Source: Alphaproteobacteria bacterium (GTDB lineage: Bacteria; Pseudomonadota; Alphaproteobacteria; Rhodobacterales; Rhodobacteraceae). Taken from it: a stretch of 64,000 nucleotides of DNA. The notes under the pieces were generated by a model. It made no database searches and was not told the origin of the DNA. It was given only the letters and a program-made list of their open reading frames with translations. The stretch covers positions 326,541 through 390,540 of the forward strand of contig JAUHZO010000002.1 of NCBI GenBank assembly GCA_030425925.1. The letters are read 5' to 3'. The translations under genes and the position numbers were made by a program. The stretch's first letter is position 1. Every line of letters begins with the position of its first letter. This document shows, piece after piece, positions 26,095-36,157 of this stretch.

Positions 26095-26982
26095 TCAGCG
26101 CCCGGGGGCCCCGAACGCGTCAAAGGTGGCGCGCATGCCGTCGGGGTCGGGTCTGCGGCCGGTGAACAGTTCGAATGCGTGCACCGCCTGGAACACCGCC
26201 ATGCCCGAGCCGTCCATGCAGCGGCAGCCGCGGGCGCGGGCGGCGCGCAAGAGCGCGGTTTCCAGCGGGAAATAGATGATGTCCGCCACCCATAGCGTCG
26301 GGCGCAGTGCAGCGGGCGGAACCGGGCTGCCGGGATGGGCGGCCATGCCCACCGGCGTGGCGTTGACCAGACCGCAGACGCGGCCCAGCACCTCGTCCGG
26401 GCTGTCCACCCGTCGCACGCGCGCCGCACCGCCCTGCTGCGCCAGGGTGTCGGCCAGCCTTTGTGCGGCCGCAGCGTGCGTGTCGTACAGAAACAGCGTG
26501 CCGACGTCGAGATCCAGCAGCGCCCGCGCCACCGCCGCGCCAGCCCCGCCGGTGCCCAGCAGCAGCACCTGCGCGCGCGCGGCATCGGCAAGGGTGCGGC
26601 GGAACGCTTCGGCAAAGCCCAGACAGTCGGTGTTGTGCCCGATGCGGCGGCCGTTGCGGAACACCACGGTGTTGACCGCGCCGATGGCGCGGGCGGCGTC
26701 GGACAGGGCGTGCAGATGCGGCAGCACCGCCTGCTTGAACGGATGGGTGACGTTCACCCCGTGATAGCCCTCTGCCTCCACCCGGTCGAGCAGCGCGCCG
26801 ATGGAGCTCTGCTGCCCGGCCGTGTCGATCAGGTCGTAGCGCAGCTCCAGCCCGGCGGCGGTTGCGGCCTCGACATGCATCCGGGGCGTGCGCGACAACG
26901 CGATGCCGTCGCCGATCAGCCCGATGCGGAACGGGCCCTCTGGTGGGGTCATCGGGGCACGGGGGGCGGTGTCAGTGTCCAT
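26095..26982 (-). CDS. shikimate/quinate dehydrogenase-like protein (AroE family)
   Basis: 295 residues from ATG 26982; an alternative ATG at 26952 would give 285. Substrate-site features are GVNVTHPFKQAV with the catalytic Lys, and HNTDCLGF with Asp; NADP-binding LLGTGGAGAAVARAL and NATPVGMA follow. Location within a sugar-acid and organophosphate gene run, rather than beside dnaQ/coaE as for housekeeping aroE in this group, suggests a catabolic member acting on quinate, shikimate or a related polyol acid. It lies 82 bp upstream of the IlvD/Edd gene and 53 bp downstream of an MFS permease, which may import its substrate. Confidence 0.82.
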   Translation of the reverse strand: MDTDTAPRAPMTPPEGPFRIGLIGDGIALSRTPRMHVEAATAAGLELRYDLIDTAGQQSSIGALLDRVEAEGYHGVNVTHPFKQAVLPHLHALSDAARAIGAVNTVVFRNGRRIGHNTDCLGFAEAFRRTLADAARAQVLLLGTGGAGAAVARALLDLDVGTLFLYDTHAAAAQRLADTLAQQGGAARVRRVDSPDEVLGRVCGLVNATPVGMAAHPGSPVPPAALRPTLWVADIIYFPLETALLRAARARGCRCMDGSGMAVFQAVHAFELFTGRRPDPDGMRATFDAFGAPGR

Positions 26983-27034
26983 CACGGCTCCGTTGCGGTT
27001 GGGCCTTTGGTGATGGGCCGGGCCGGGCCTGGCG

Positions 27035-28297
27035 TCAATCACCTTCTGCTCGGCGGGGCCGGCCTTGCGCGCCCAGCAGGTACAGCGCCAGCAGCCCGGT
27101 GGCGACCAGCCCCGCCACGCCGAACACCACCCCGGTCGACACAAGCCCCGCGGCTTCTGCCGTCAGTCCAAAGACAAACGCCCCCACCGCCGGGCCGACC
27201 CGAAAGACGATGGTGTACAGGCTCAGGATCCGCCCCAGCCGGTCCTGCGGGGTTTCGAGCTGCACATAGGCCAGTGCGGCGATGTTGGACGAGGACATCG
27301 CGGCACCGTGCACCGTCAGCACCAGCAGCGCCAGCCAGAAGCTGCCGGTCAGGGCAAAGACGATCAGCGTCAGGGCAAAGACCGCCCCCATGACGAGGAT
27401 CTGCACCAGGGCCTCGCGCGTCTCGCGCGAGCGGGACAGCACCAGCGCGCCCACGATGGCCCCGACACCAAGGGCGGCGTTCAGCATGCCAAGGCCGAAT
27501 TCGCCGCGGTCAAAGGCCAGTTCGGCATAGGCGGGAAAGATCTCGCTGGCGGGGCGGATCAACATGCCCTGGGCGAGTTGCAGCGCGATGACGCCCAGGA
27601 TCATCGGTGTCGCGGTCAGGTCGCGCAGCACCTGGCCCAGCCGTACCGGCGTGCTGTCGGGAGTGCGTCGGGTCTGTGGCGGGACGTTGCGGATGCGGTG
27701 CAGCGAGATCGACAGCACCACGAAGCCCAGCGCCGACAGCGAAAACACCAGCCCCGCCGATCCCACCACCAGAAGCAGCCCGGCCAGCGCCGGGCCGATG
27801 AAGCGCGACAGGTTGAACCCGGTGGAATTCACCGCCAGCGCCGATGGCAACAGCTTGCGCGGCGCGAGATAGGACGCCATGGCCAGCCGCGCCGGCAGCA
27901 GCACGCCGGACACCGCCCCCAGCAGCGCCATGGCCAGCGCCATGATCACCGGGGTCAGCGTGTCGGTAAAGTAGAGCACGGCCAGAAGCAGCGACACCGC
28001 GGCGCTGGCGATCTGGCCCCAATACATGATCCGTGGCACCGGGTGGCGGTCGGCCATCGATCCGCCCCAGACCGCGGTCAAGAGCGACGGGAACAGTTCG
28101 GCAAAGGCGACAAGGCCCAGCCAGGCCTCGGACCCGGTCATCTCCCACGTGACCCAGCCCACCGCGATGCGCTGCATCCAGAAGCCGATGGTCATCACGA
28201 AATTCCCCGCCTGATAGGTGGCAAAGGCGGGAATGGCAAAGACGGCCCTGAAGTCGTTGATGCGCGCGCGAACGGCTTCGAGCGGGTGCGCGCGCAT
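27035..28297 (-). CDS. MFS transporter (EntS-like exporter/permease family)
   Basis: 420 residues with about twelve hydrophobic segments. It has the A-loop GGSMADRHPVPRIMYWGQ after helix 2, and a central cytoplasmic linker (RIRNVPPQTRRTPDSTPVR) between the two six-helix halves. This architecture fits the enterobactin-exporter-like MFS group, whose members often have unclear substrates. It starts 5 bp after the EEP-hydrolase gene and therefore probably belongs to the ugp operon. It could export or take up a metabolite of the pathway; the direction cannot be read from sequence. Confidence 0.8.
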   Translation of the reverse strand: MRAHPLEAVRARINDFRAVFAIPAFATYQAGNFVMTIGFWMQRIAVGWVTWEMTGSEAWLGLVAFAELFPSLLTAVWGGSMADRHPVPRIMYWGQIASAAVSLLLAVLYFTDTLTPVIMALAMALLGAVSGVLLPARLAMASYLAPRKLLPSALAVNSTGFNLSRFIGPALAGLLLVVGSAGLVFSLSALGFVVLSISLHRIRNVPPQTRRTPDSTPVRLGQVLRDLTATPMILGVIALQLAQGMLIRPASEIFPAYAELAFDRGEFGLGMLNAALGVGAIVGALVLSRSRETREALVQILVMGAVFALTLIVFALTGSFWLALLVLTVHGAAMSSSNIAALAYVQLETPQDRLGRILSLYTIVFRVGPAVGAFVFGLTAEAAGLVSTGVVFGVAGLVATGLLALYLLGAQGRPRRAEGD

Positions 28298-28302
28298 TCA
28301 GG

Positions 28303-29165
28303 TCATCTCTCCAGAGTGACAAAGATGGGCTGATGGTCCGATCCCACGGCGTCCTGTCCGATCTGCATGCCGGTGACGGAATCTGCCAGATCGGTGGTGA
28401 CAAAGCAATGGTCGATCCGGCGCGGGCCGCGGCCTTCGCGCGGGATGGTGTCGCCGTCCATCTCGTCATGGCCCGCCAGCGTCCAGGCATCGGCCAGACC
28501 GTGGGCGCGGATGGTGCGTCCGTGCCAGCCCGAGACGTCGCCCACCACGCGGGTGTATTCCGGCCCGTCGGGCTGAAAGTTCATGTCGCCCATCACGATG
28601 GCCGTCATCGGCTGCGGCGGCATCGGGCGGTCGGCCCATTCCGGTCCCTTGACCTCGCCGCCCGCGCTGGCGCCGCGCTCGTGCCCGCGCAGCATGATGT
28701 CCATCATGTATTCCACCTGATCGCGGCGCGTGTCGGCGGAGACGTGGTCAAGATGCACGGAGCAGAACCGCAGCGGCCCGGACGGCGCGTCGATCACCGT
28801 TTCCACCAGCGTGCGCTGCAGATGAAAGATCGACCGGAGTGCGATCTTGGGCAGGGTGTGGTTGATCGAGGACAGGATCGGCCAGCGCGACAGCACCATG
28901 TTGCCGAACTGGCGGCGGCGGTGCACCGGTTTGCCGTCGACGATCTCGGAGGCGTCAAGGTCGATGCCCGGGCCATAGACCCAGTGCATGTGCGGCAGGC
29001 GCGCGGCGATTTCCTCGGCCTGGTGCACCATGCCGGAGCGGGCAAAATAGGTCTCGACCTCCTGCAGGGCGATCAGGTCGGGATCGCCCAGTTCGCGTAC
29101 GATCCGGTCAAGATCGAAGTTCCCGTCCTTGCCCATGCCGTACTGGATGTTGTAGCTGGCCAGTT

Positions 29166-29169
<4 letters not shown>
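28303..29169 (-). CDS. endonuclease/exonuclease/phosphatase (EEP) family hydrolase
   Basis: 288 residues from ATG 29169, sharing four bases with the ugpC-like gene. All EEP motifs are present: [15 protein letters not shown] (metal Glu), [12 protein letters not shown] (His), [11 protein letters not shown] and the final GSDHQPIF Asp-His pair. It is cytoplasmic, with no signal. Given its place between a glycerol-phosphate-type transporter and other catabolic genes, a phosphodiesterase or phosphatase acting on an imported glycerophosphodiester or inositol phosphate is more likely than a DNase. Substrate is inferred from context only. Confidence 0.82.
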
Positions 29170-30281
<1,112 letters not shown>

Positions 30282-30317
30282 TGTCGGGCCTCCTTTGTTG
30301 ATCGGTCCCCGGGGACC

Positions 30318-31325
30318 TTACTTGTCTGTACTGATCAGGCCGCGCACGAACCAGCGCTGCATGGCAACGACCACCAGGATCGGGGGCACCATCACCAGAA
30401 GCGAGGCGGCCATGGCCACGTTCCATTTCGGGATGCCGCCGCCCGTGGTGTTCACGTTGGGCACCAGGCTGCGCAGCTCGACCGCGACCACCTCGTAAGA
30501 CGGGTCGGTGATGATCAGGAGCGGCCAGAGGAACTGGTTCCAGCCCGACACGAACATGATCGTCGCCAGCGCCGCCATGTTGGTGGCCGAGAGCGGCACC
30601 AGGATGTCCTTGAGAAAGCGCAGCGGCCCCGCGCCGTCCATCTTGGCGGCCTCCACCAGCTCGTCCGGGATGGTCAGGAAGAACTGGCGGTACAGGAACG
30701 TGCCCGTCGCGGTGGCGATCAGCGGCAGGATCAGGCCCGTGTAGCTGTTGAGCATGTTCCATTCCAGGTTCACCTCGACACTGGCGATGGTGTCCAGCAG
30801 CCAGGTGATCCCGGTCCAGTTCAGCAGCGTCTGGAACGGCGACAGCGCATTGGCGGCCACCGCATAGGTCGGCACGATGCGCACCTCGAGCGGCAGCATG
30901 AGCGTGATGAACACGCACCAGAAGATCGGCATCCGAAGGCGGTGGTCAAAGAACACGATCCCGAACGCGGTGATGCAGGCGATCACGATCTTGCCCACCA
31001 CCACACCCATGGCGACGATGAAGGAGTTGATGAACTTGGTCTGGAAGTCGCGGGTGAACCAGGCCTCGTGCATGTTCACCCAGAACTGGTCCGAGATGCC
31101 GAGATTGGGCGGGATCGCGTTCACTTCCTGCACCGTCTGGGTCGAGGCGGCAAAGACCAGGTACATCGGTCCCAGCAGGAACAGCAGGCCCATGATCAGG
31201 ATCGCATGGGTGGCGATGTTGAGCCAGGGCGTGTTTTCGACCATGCCCGGGGTGCGGCGCGGCTTGCGCCGGGTGGGCTGGGTCGTGTCCGCGGCAAGCG
31301 GGGTGGTCAGCGTGGCATCGGTCAT
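30318..31325 (-). CDS. ugpE: sn-glycerol-3-phosphate-type ABC transporter permease
   Basis: 335 residues from ATG 31325, four bases inside ugpA. It has an N-terminal cytoplasmic tail (TTPLAADTTQPTRRKPRRT), then six membrane helices. The EAA coupling loop is DELVEAAKMDGAGPLRFLKDILVPLS, which touches the ATPase. The MalG/UgpE-type C-terminus is WFVRGLIS. It forms the channel with the 31322-32203 product. Confidence 0.87.
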   Translation of the reverse strand: MTDATLTTPLAADTTQPTRRKPRRTPGMVENTPWLNIATHAILIMGLLFLLGPMYLVFAASTQTVQEVNAIPPNLGISDQFWVNMHEAWFTRDFQTKFINSFIVAMGVVVGKIVIACITAFGIVFFDHRLRMPIFWCVFITLMLPLEVRIVPTYAVAANALSPFQTLLNWTGITWLLDTIASVEVNLEWNMLNSYTGLILPLIATATGTFLYRQFFLTIPDELVEAAKMDGAGPLRFLKDILVPLSATNMAALATIMFVSGWNQFLWPLLIITDPSYEVVAVELRSLVPNVNTTGGGIPKWNVAMAASLLVMVPPILVVVAMQRWFVRGLISTDK

Positions 31326-32203
31326 GTGTAATGCACCCGGCGTTCGATGTAGCGGAACTGGACGAAGGTCAGCAGGATCACCAGCACCATGAGGATCACG
31401 GACTGGGCGGCGGCAGAGGAGTAGTTCTGCCCTTCGAACCCGTCGACATAGATCTTGTAGACCATCAGGTTGGTGGCCCGCGCGGGTCCGCCATTGGTCA
31501 TGGTGTCGACGATGCCGAAGCTGTCGGTGAAGCTGTCGGTGATGTTGATCACGAGGATGAAGAAGAATGTGGGCGTCAGCAGCGGCAGCTGGATGTCGCG
31601 CATCCGGCGCAGCACGCCCGCGCCGTCCATGGCCGAGGCCTCGACCAGCGCGCGCGGGATCGACTGCAGCCCAGCTAGGAAGAAGATGAAGTTGTAGGCG
31701 ATGTTCTTCCACGCGCCGGCAAAGATGATCATCGCCATGGCGTGCCAGCCGGTCAGGATCGGATCCCAGATACCGTCCCAAACCTGGTTGACGTAGTTCA
31801 TGATGCCGGCATCGGGGTTGAAGATGTAGCGGAAGGCGAGGCCGATCGCGGGTGCGGCCACGGCATAGGGCCAGATCATGCCCACGCGATACTGCCTGTA
31901 GCCGCGCAACTGGCGGTCGACGAACAGCGCAAGGATCAGCGCAAGGCCCATGCCGATGATCGTGGTGCCCGCGGCGTAGACAAAGCTGACGCGCACCGAT
32001 TGCCAGTACAGGTCATCGGTCAGAAGTTCGCGGAAATGGTGCAGGCCCGCCCATTCGTTGCCGCCGCCCCAGGGCTGTTCGAAGGTCAGCGACCAGAACA
32101 CCGCCTGAGAGGTCGGCCAGTAGAAGAAGACGAAGATGATCAGCAACTGCGGGGCCACCATCAGGGCGGCGATCCAGTTGTTCTTGAAATAGGCGCGACG
32201 CAT
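31322..32203 (-). CDS. ugpA: sn-glycerol-3-phosphate-type ABC transporter permease
   Basis: 293 residues from ATG 32203; a GTG three codons upstream at 32212 is the alternative. Six hydrophobic helices start with WIAALMVAPQLLIIFVFFYWP. The EAA loop is PRALVEASAMDGAGVLRRMRDIQLPLL. The NGGPARATNLMVYKIYVDGF segment is typical of UgpA/MalF-type permeases. It is co-transcribed with the binding protein upstream; a REP-like double palindrome lies in the 122-bp gap between them. Confidence 0.87.
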   Translation of the reverse strand: MRRAYFKNNWIAALMVAPQLLIIFVFFYWPTSQAVFWSLTFEQPWGGGNEWAGLHHFRELLTDDLYWQSVRVSFVYAAGTTIIGMGLALILALFVDRQLRGYRQYRVGMIWPYAVAAPAIGLAFRYIFNPDAGIMNYVNQVWDGIWDPILTGWHAMAMIIFAGAWKNIAYNFIFFLAGLQSIPRALVEASAMDGAGVLRRMRDIQLPLLTPTFFFILVINITDSFTDSFGIVDTMTNGGPARATNLMVYKIYVDGFEGQNYSSAAAQSVILMVLVILLTFVQFRYIERRVHYT

Positions 32204-32224
32204 GTGGGCCACCCTTGCAGCGGC

Positions 32225-32279
32225 GGTGCGCTGAAGCGCACCCTACGGAAATCGAGGTAGGGTGCGCCATGGCGCACCC
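32225..32279. repeat. inverted pair of GTAG-headed REP-like palindromes
   Basis: The first hairpin, 32225-32246 (GGTGCGC-TGAA-GCGCACC then CTAC), and the second, 32257-32279 (GTAGGGTGCGCC-AT-GGCGCACCC), face each other with a 10-bp spacer. The two are near reverse complements, the arrangement called REPIN/BIME in other bacteria. Located between the binding-protein and permease genes, it may stabilise the binding-protein mRNA. Confidence 0.7.
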
Positions 32280-32325
32280 GTGGTCAGGACCGGCCCCGCA
32301 AGGGGCCGGCCCACGGGACAGAGCC

Positions 32326-33657
32326 TTACGGGAAGGTCTTGCCGGCATAGGTGCGCTCGAAGTTGCGCAGAACCTTGTTGGAACGCTCGACCGCGGTGTC
32401 CAGCGCGTCCTTCATCGACTTCTGACCGGCAAAGGCGGCTTCGACTTCCGAAACCCATTCCTTGCGCGCCTGGATGAAGCCACCCAGACGGATGCCGCGG
32501 GTCAGCGGGCCCACTTCGGAATAGGTCAGCGATTCGATCGCCTTTTCGCGGCCCTTGTAGGGAGCTTCGTCATAGAAGCCTTCGGCCACCAGCTGGTCGT
32601 AGCCCGACAGGGTCACCGGGATGTAGCCGGTGTTGGTCGACCAGTAGCGGGCCGATTCGGGCGTCGCGAGGAACTTCAGGTACTCGGCCGCGCCGCGATA
32701 CTCGTCTTCGTCCTTGCGCGACAGAACCCACAGGGCGGCGCCGCCCACGACGGTGTTCTTGCGCTCGGTGCCTTCGTAGACCGGGATCATGGTGACGTCC
32801 CAGTTCAGGCCTTCGACGGCGGCGTTGTGCACGGTGGCGTGCGACGCGATGGAGCCGAAATAGATCGAGCAGACGTTCTGGGCGAAGGCGTCGCGCGAGT
32901 TCTGGCCGCCCTGCGAGGTCTTGATCTCGCTCAGGCCCTCGTTGTACCAGCGCAGCTGGTCTTCCATGTGCTTGACGTGCAGCGTGGTGTTGTAGACATA
33001 TTCGCTGTCCAGACCGTCGTAGCCGTTGTTGTTGGTCGCGATCGGCACGCCGTGCGCCATCGAGAACTGCTCGAGGTCAACCCAGGTCGACGGGGCGTAG
33101 CCAAAGGCGCACTTGTCGGGGTTGGCGGCCTTCAGAGCGCGCAGGGCGGTTTCGAACTCTTCCCAGGTTGCGGGAACGGCGGCACCGGCGGCGTCGAAAT
33201 CGTCGATGTTGTAGTACATCATCGGGGTCGACGAGTTGAACGGCATGGCCACCATGTCGCCGTTCGAGGCGGCATAGTAGTTGGCGATGCCGGGGAAATA
33301 GTCGTCCCAGTCGATCTCGATGTCGTAGTCCGACATCATCTGGTGCACCGGGTAGAACTCGCCCGACATCATCAGGTCGGCGGTGCCGGCATCATAGGCC
33401 TGCACGATGGTCGGGTGCTTGCCGGCGCGGAAGGCGGCGATGGTGTTCTGCACGGCGTTGGCATAGCCTTCCTGGCCGACGCAGACGATTTCATAGGTGT
33501 CCTGGCTTGCGTTGAAGCGGTCGCAGGTCGACTGCACCACTTCGCCCAGATAGCCGCCAAGGCCATACCAGTATTCGAACTTGATCTTGTCCTGGGCCTG
33601 TGCGGCACCGCCGATCACGGCGGTCAGCGCGGCCACGCTCACGATGGTCGATTTCAT
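32326..33657 (-). CDS. ugpB: sn-glycerol-3-phosphate-type ABC transporter substrate-binding protein
   Basis: 443 residues from ATG 33657 with a Sec signal (MKSTIVSVAALTAVIGGAAQA). The family 1 extracellular binding fold shows FEYWYGLGGYLGEVVQ, AFRAGKHPTIVQAYDAGTADLMMSGEFYPV and WVLSRKDEDEYRGAAEYLKFL. These follow UgpB of alphaproteobacteria, in which the corresponding positions read WWHAM.G.LGE and VQVFEVGTA. It binds the solute in the periplasm. The first gene of the transporter set, about 230 bp after the metallophosphoesterase gene, so a separate promoter is likely. The precise ligand (glycerol-3-phosphate, glycerophosphocholine or another polyol phosphate) is not provable by reading. Confidence 0.82.
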   Translation of the reverse strand: MKSTIVSVAALTAVIGGAAQAQDKIKFEYWYGLGGYLGEVVQSTCDRFNASQDTYEIVCVGQEGYANAVQNTIAAFRAGKHPTIVQAYDAGTADLMMSGEFYPVHQMMSDYDIEIDWDDYFPGIANYYAASNGDMVAMPFNSSTPMMYYNIDDFDAAGAAVPATWEEFETALRALKAANPDKCAFGYAPSTWVDLEQFSMAHGVPIATNNNGYDGLDSEYVYNTTLHVKHMEDQLRWYNEGLSEIKTSQGGQNSRDAFAQNVCSIYFGSIASHATVHNAAVEGLNWDVTMIPVYEGTERKNTVVGGAALWVLSRKDEDEYRGAAEYLKFLATPESARYWSTNTGYIPVTLSGYDQLVAEGFYDEAPYKGREKAIESLTYSEVGPLTRGIRLGGFIQARKEWVSEVEAAFAGQKSMKDALDTAVERSNKVLRNFERTYAGKTFP

Positions 33658-33889
33658 GTCCCGGTCTCCTGCAGGAAAATCTGTGTACCCGGTCGGCACG
33701 GGCCACCGCCTAGAGCGGCAGTTTGACACTCAGGCTGAGGTTTCGCGAAGTTTCTCTCAACGATTGATGACGGCAGGAAAACAAAAGATGTCGGTATCAT
33801 GACGCAAGAATGTGTTAACGCGGCCCGCAATCGCACAAGCCCGCCAGCGCCAAGGGCGCGGCGGGCGTCGCGGGCGCTTTGCCCGCTTT

Positions 33890-34711
33890 TCAGGCGTTTT
33901 CGAGAACGATGTTGCCGTCGAGATAGTTGTCGAAATGCACCAGCGTCAGATCGGCATCGCCCAGTACCACGGCCATCTGCGCCGGGCCCCAGAGCTGGTC
34001 GATCGCGGCTTCGGGATCCAGCGGCACGGTGACGTTGTAATGCCCGCCCGCCAGCGTGGTGAAGGGCAGGCCGTGCCAGATCGCCGTTGAGGTATAGTGC
34101 ACATGGCCCGCGATCACCTGGCGCACGTCGCCATGACGGTTGAGCACGTCGGCCAGGGCCTTGCCGTTCTCGAGGATGATCCGGTCGACCTTGGTCAGAA
34201 GCGGATTGGCATGGTGATGCAGCACCACGACCACCGGCCGGTCGGCGGCCTCGTCCAGGCGCTGCGCCAGCCAGTCCAGCTGGGACGGGGCAAGCTGCCC
34301 GCCATGGCTGTGCTCGGCCCCCGGTGCGGTGACGCTGTCCAGCAGGATCACGCGATAGCCCTTGGCGTCGATCACCTTGTCGATATAGCCGGTACCGGCG
34401 CGCTCGGTCTCGCCAAAGACCTTCACGTAGAGATCGCGGCTGTCATGGTTGCCGATGGTGATGTGGCAGGGCACCGTCAGCGCCGAAACCGCCGCCTTGA
34501 GCCGGTGATAGGGGGCCTCTTCGCCGCGAAAGCCCAGATCCGCCAGATCGCCGGCCAGCACCACGAAATCCGCATCCGCATGACGGGCATTGATCGCCGC
34601 GATGCCCTTCTCCAGGCGCACGAAGGTGTCGAGCCCCTTGGAGGTTTCGTCTTCGCCCACCAGGTGCAGGTCGCTGAGGACGATGAATTTCAGACGCTCC
34701 GGTGCCGTCAT
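33890..34711 (-). CDS. class III metallophosphodiesterase (GpdQ/CpdA-like)
   Basis: 273 residues. The calcineurin-like metal site is complete: LSDLHLVG, VVLAGDLAD, ITIGNHDS, VVVLHHHANP and IAGHVHYTS. Spacing of these motifs fits the GpdQ/CpdA/Rv0805 group, which cleaves cyclic nucleotides or glycerophosphodiesters with a two-metal centre. It is cytoplasmic. It overlaps the TIM-barrel gene by four bases and precedes the ugp-like transporter, so hydrolysis of an imported glycerophosphodiester is the favoured role. Signalling through cAMP is the alternative. Confidence 0.83.
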   Translation of the reverse strand: MTAPERLKFIVLSDLHLVGEDETSKGLDTFVRLEKGIAAINARHADADFVVLAGDLADLGFRGEEAPYHRLKAAVSALTVPCHITIGNHDSRDLYVKVFGETERAGTGYIDKVIDAKGYRVILLDSVTAPGAEHSHGGQLAPSQLDWLAQRLDEAADRPVVVVLHHHANPLLTKVDRIILENGKALADVLNRHGDVRQVIAGHVHYTSTAIWHGLPFTTLAGGHYNVTVPLDPEAAIDQLWGPAQMAVVLGDADLTLVHFDNYLDGNIVLENA

Positions 34712-35523
34712 TGCCCCAGCCCCGCGGCTTCGAGAAAGGCCATGGAAGCGGGGATGCCGCTGTGGTCGCGCAGTTCCAGGATCAGGTGCGGGCGGACCTC
34801 CAGCGCGGCGATGGCGCGGAACACGGCGTGCCAGCGGATCGTGCCTTCGCCGATGGCCCAGTGCCGGTCCGCATAGCCGTCGGCATCCTGCAGGTGGATG
34901 TGGTGCAGCATCTCGCCCGCCAGCGTCACGAAATAATCCACCGGGGCCGCCCCGGTGGACCCGTGGGCGTAATGCGCGTGGCCGGTGTCGATGGACAGGC
35001 GCACGGCGTCGCTGTCAAAGCTTTGCGCCAGGTGCAGGCGGTCCATCGGGTCGATGTCCTCGATGTTCTCGATCACCAGCACCACGCCCATCTCTTCGGC
35101 GCGCTTGACGGCCGCCCCGATCGAGGCGTGCGTCGCGGCGACCACCCGGTCGCGGGCCTCGGCCTGGTTGTCGAGGTTGTTGTGCATCCAGGTGGTGTAG
35201 GGCGAATGGATCACCATCTGCGTGGCACCCAGCGCGGCGCAGACATCCAGCCCCTGATCCATGCGCCGCGCCACCACGGCCTGGATGTCGGGATCGGGCG
35301 AGGCGATGGAGAAGCCGATGAACGGCCCGTGAATGCCCAGCCGCCCGGTATGGCCGTCCAGCAGCGCCCGGGCCTCGTCCACCTTGGGCTGCCAGTCGCC
35401 GTTCAGCACGTCGGCGGAAAAGAAGCTTTGCAGTTCCAGATCGCGCTGCTTGTCCAGCAGCCAGTTGCGATGCTCGGAAAGGGTTTCGACGCGCAGCGCG
35501 GCGCCGATGATCGGCAGGGTCAT
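34708..35523 (-). CDS. sugar phosphate isomerase/epimerase (xylose-isomerase-like TIM barrel)
   Basis: 271 residues from ATG 35523. The AP-endonuclease-2/xylose isomerase-like barrel is recognised by GIHGPF, QMVIHSPYTTW, VLVIENIED, VRLSIDTGHAHY and HHIHLQDADGYADRHWAIGEG, with Glu, Asp and His metal ligands at the barrel mouth. It is the first gene of the long minus-strand run. Likely works on a sugar or polyol released by the downstream phosphodiesterase; the reaction is undefined. Confidence 0.78.
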   Translation of the reverse strand: MTLPIIGAALRVETLSEHRNWLLDKQRDLELQSFFSADVLNGDWQPKVDEARALLDGHTGRLGIHGPFIGFSIASPDPDIQAVVARRMDQGLDVCAALGATQMVIHSPYTTWMHNNLDNQAEARDRVVAATHASIGAAVKRAEEMGVVLVIENIEDIDPMDRLHLAQSFDSDAVRLSIDTGHAHYAHGSTGAAPVDYFVTLAGEMLHHIHLQDADGYADRHWAIGEGTIRWHAVFRAIAALEVRPHLILELRDHSGIPASMAFLEAAGLGQ

Positions 35524-35693
35524 GGCAGGGGTCCCGGTCTTGGTTGAACGCAGGCACGTCTGCCGCATCAGGCTGACGCGGTCGCGACAGCGCGGTGACC
35601 ATCCGGTAAAACTGTTGTATCGGATTTGTCACAAGCGCGGCGCGACGAACCTGCCCGCGCGGGGGCGGAATGGGCAAGGAAAGGAACATCACC

Positions 35694-36035
35694 ATGATCG
35701 AACGTCTGGAAACCGGACGCCGGATGTCGAAGATCGTAAAGCATAACGGGGTGGCCTATCTGTGCGGGCAGGTGGGCGCAGGCGACAGCGTGGCCGAGCA
35801 GACGCGCGACTGCCTGGGGCGGATCGAGGCGTTGCTGGCGCAGGCGGGGTCGTCGCCCGACCGCATCCTGCAGGCGGTGATCTGGCTGGCCGACATGCAG
35901 GATTTCGACGAGATGAACGCGGTCTGGGATGCCTGGGTGCCCGAGGGCCACGCCCCGGCCCGGGCCTGCGGCGAGGCGCGTCTGGCCCGGCCGGCGCTGA
36001 AGGTCGAGATCATCGTGACCGCCGCCTGCGATTGA
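35694..36035 (+). CDS. RidA/YjgF/YER057c family protein
   Basis: 113 residues from ATG 35694 behind AAGGAAAGGAA. The family features are the N-terminal [18 protein letters not shown], the [21 protein letters not shown] central stretch and the C-terminal [11 protein letters not shown]. The Arg of the deaminase site is probably in the [10 protein letters not shown] segment. These homotrimeric enzymes hydrolyse reactive enamine/imine intermediates. It is a single-gene unit followed by a strong hairpin. Confidence 0.85.
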   Translation: MIERLETGRRMSKIVKHNGVAYLCGQVGAGDSVAEQTRDCLGRIEALLAQAGSSPDRILQAVIWLADMQDFDEMNAVWDAWVPEGHAPARACGEARLARPALKVEIIVTAACD

Positions 36036-36049
36036 GAAAACAGGACAGC

Positions 36050-36085
36050 GTCCATCCCGCGGCTCAAGGAACACGCGGGATGGAC
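36050..36085. terminator. 12-bp perfect hairpin after the RidA gene
   Basis: GTCCATCCCGCG pairs exactly with CGCGGGATGGAC across a 12-base loop, 14 bp after the RidA stop and facing the convergent membrane-protein gene. No T tract, so rho-independent action is uncertain. Confidence 0.5.
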
Positions 36086-36157
36086 CAAAGAGCCATCAAC
36101 AGAACCGTTTGACCTGTCGCCATCGGTCGACCATCGTGGCGCACCTTCTGGGGGCGC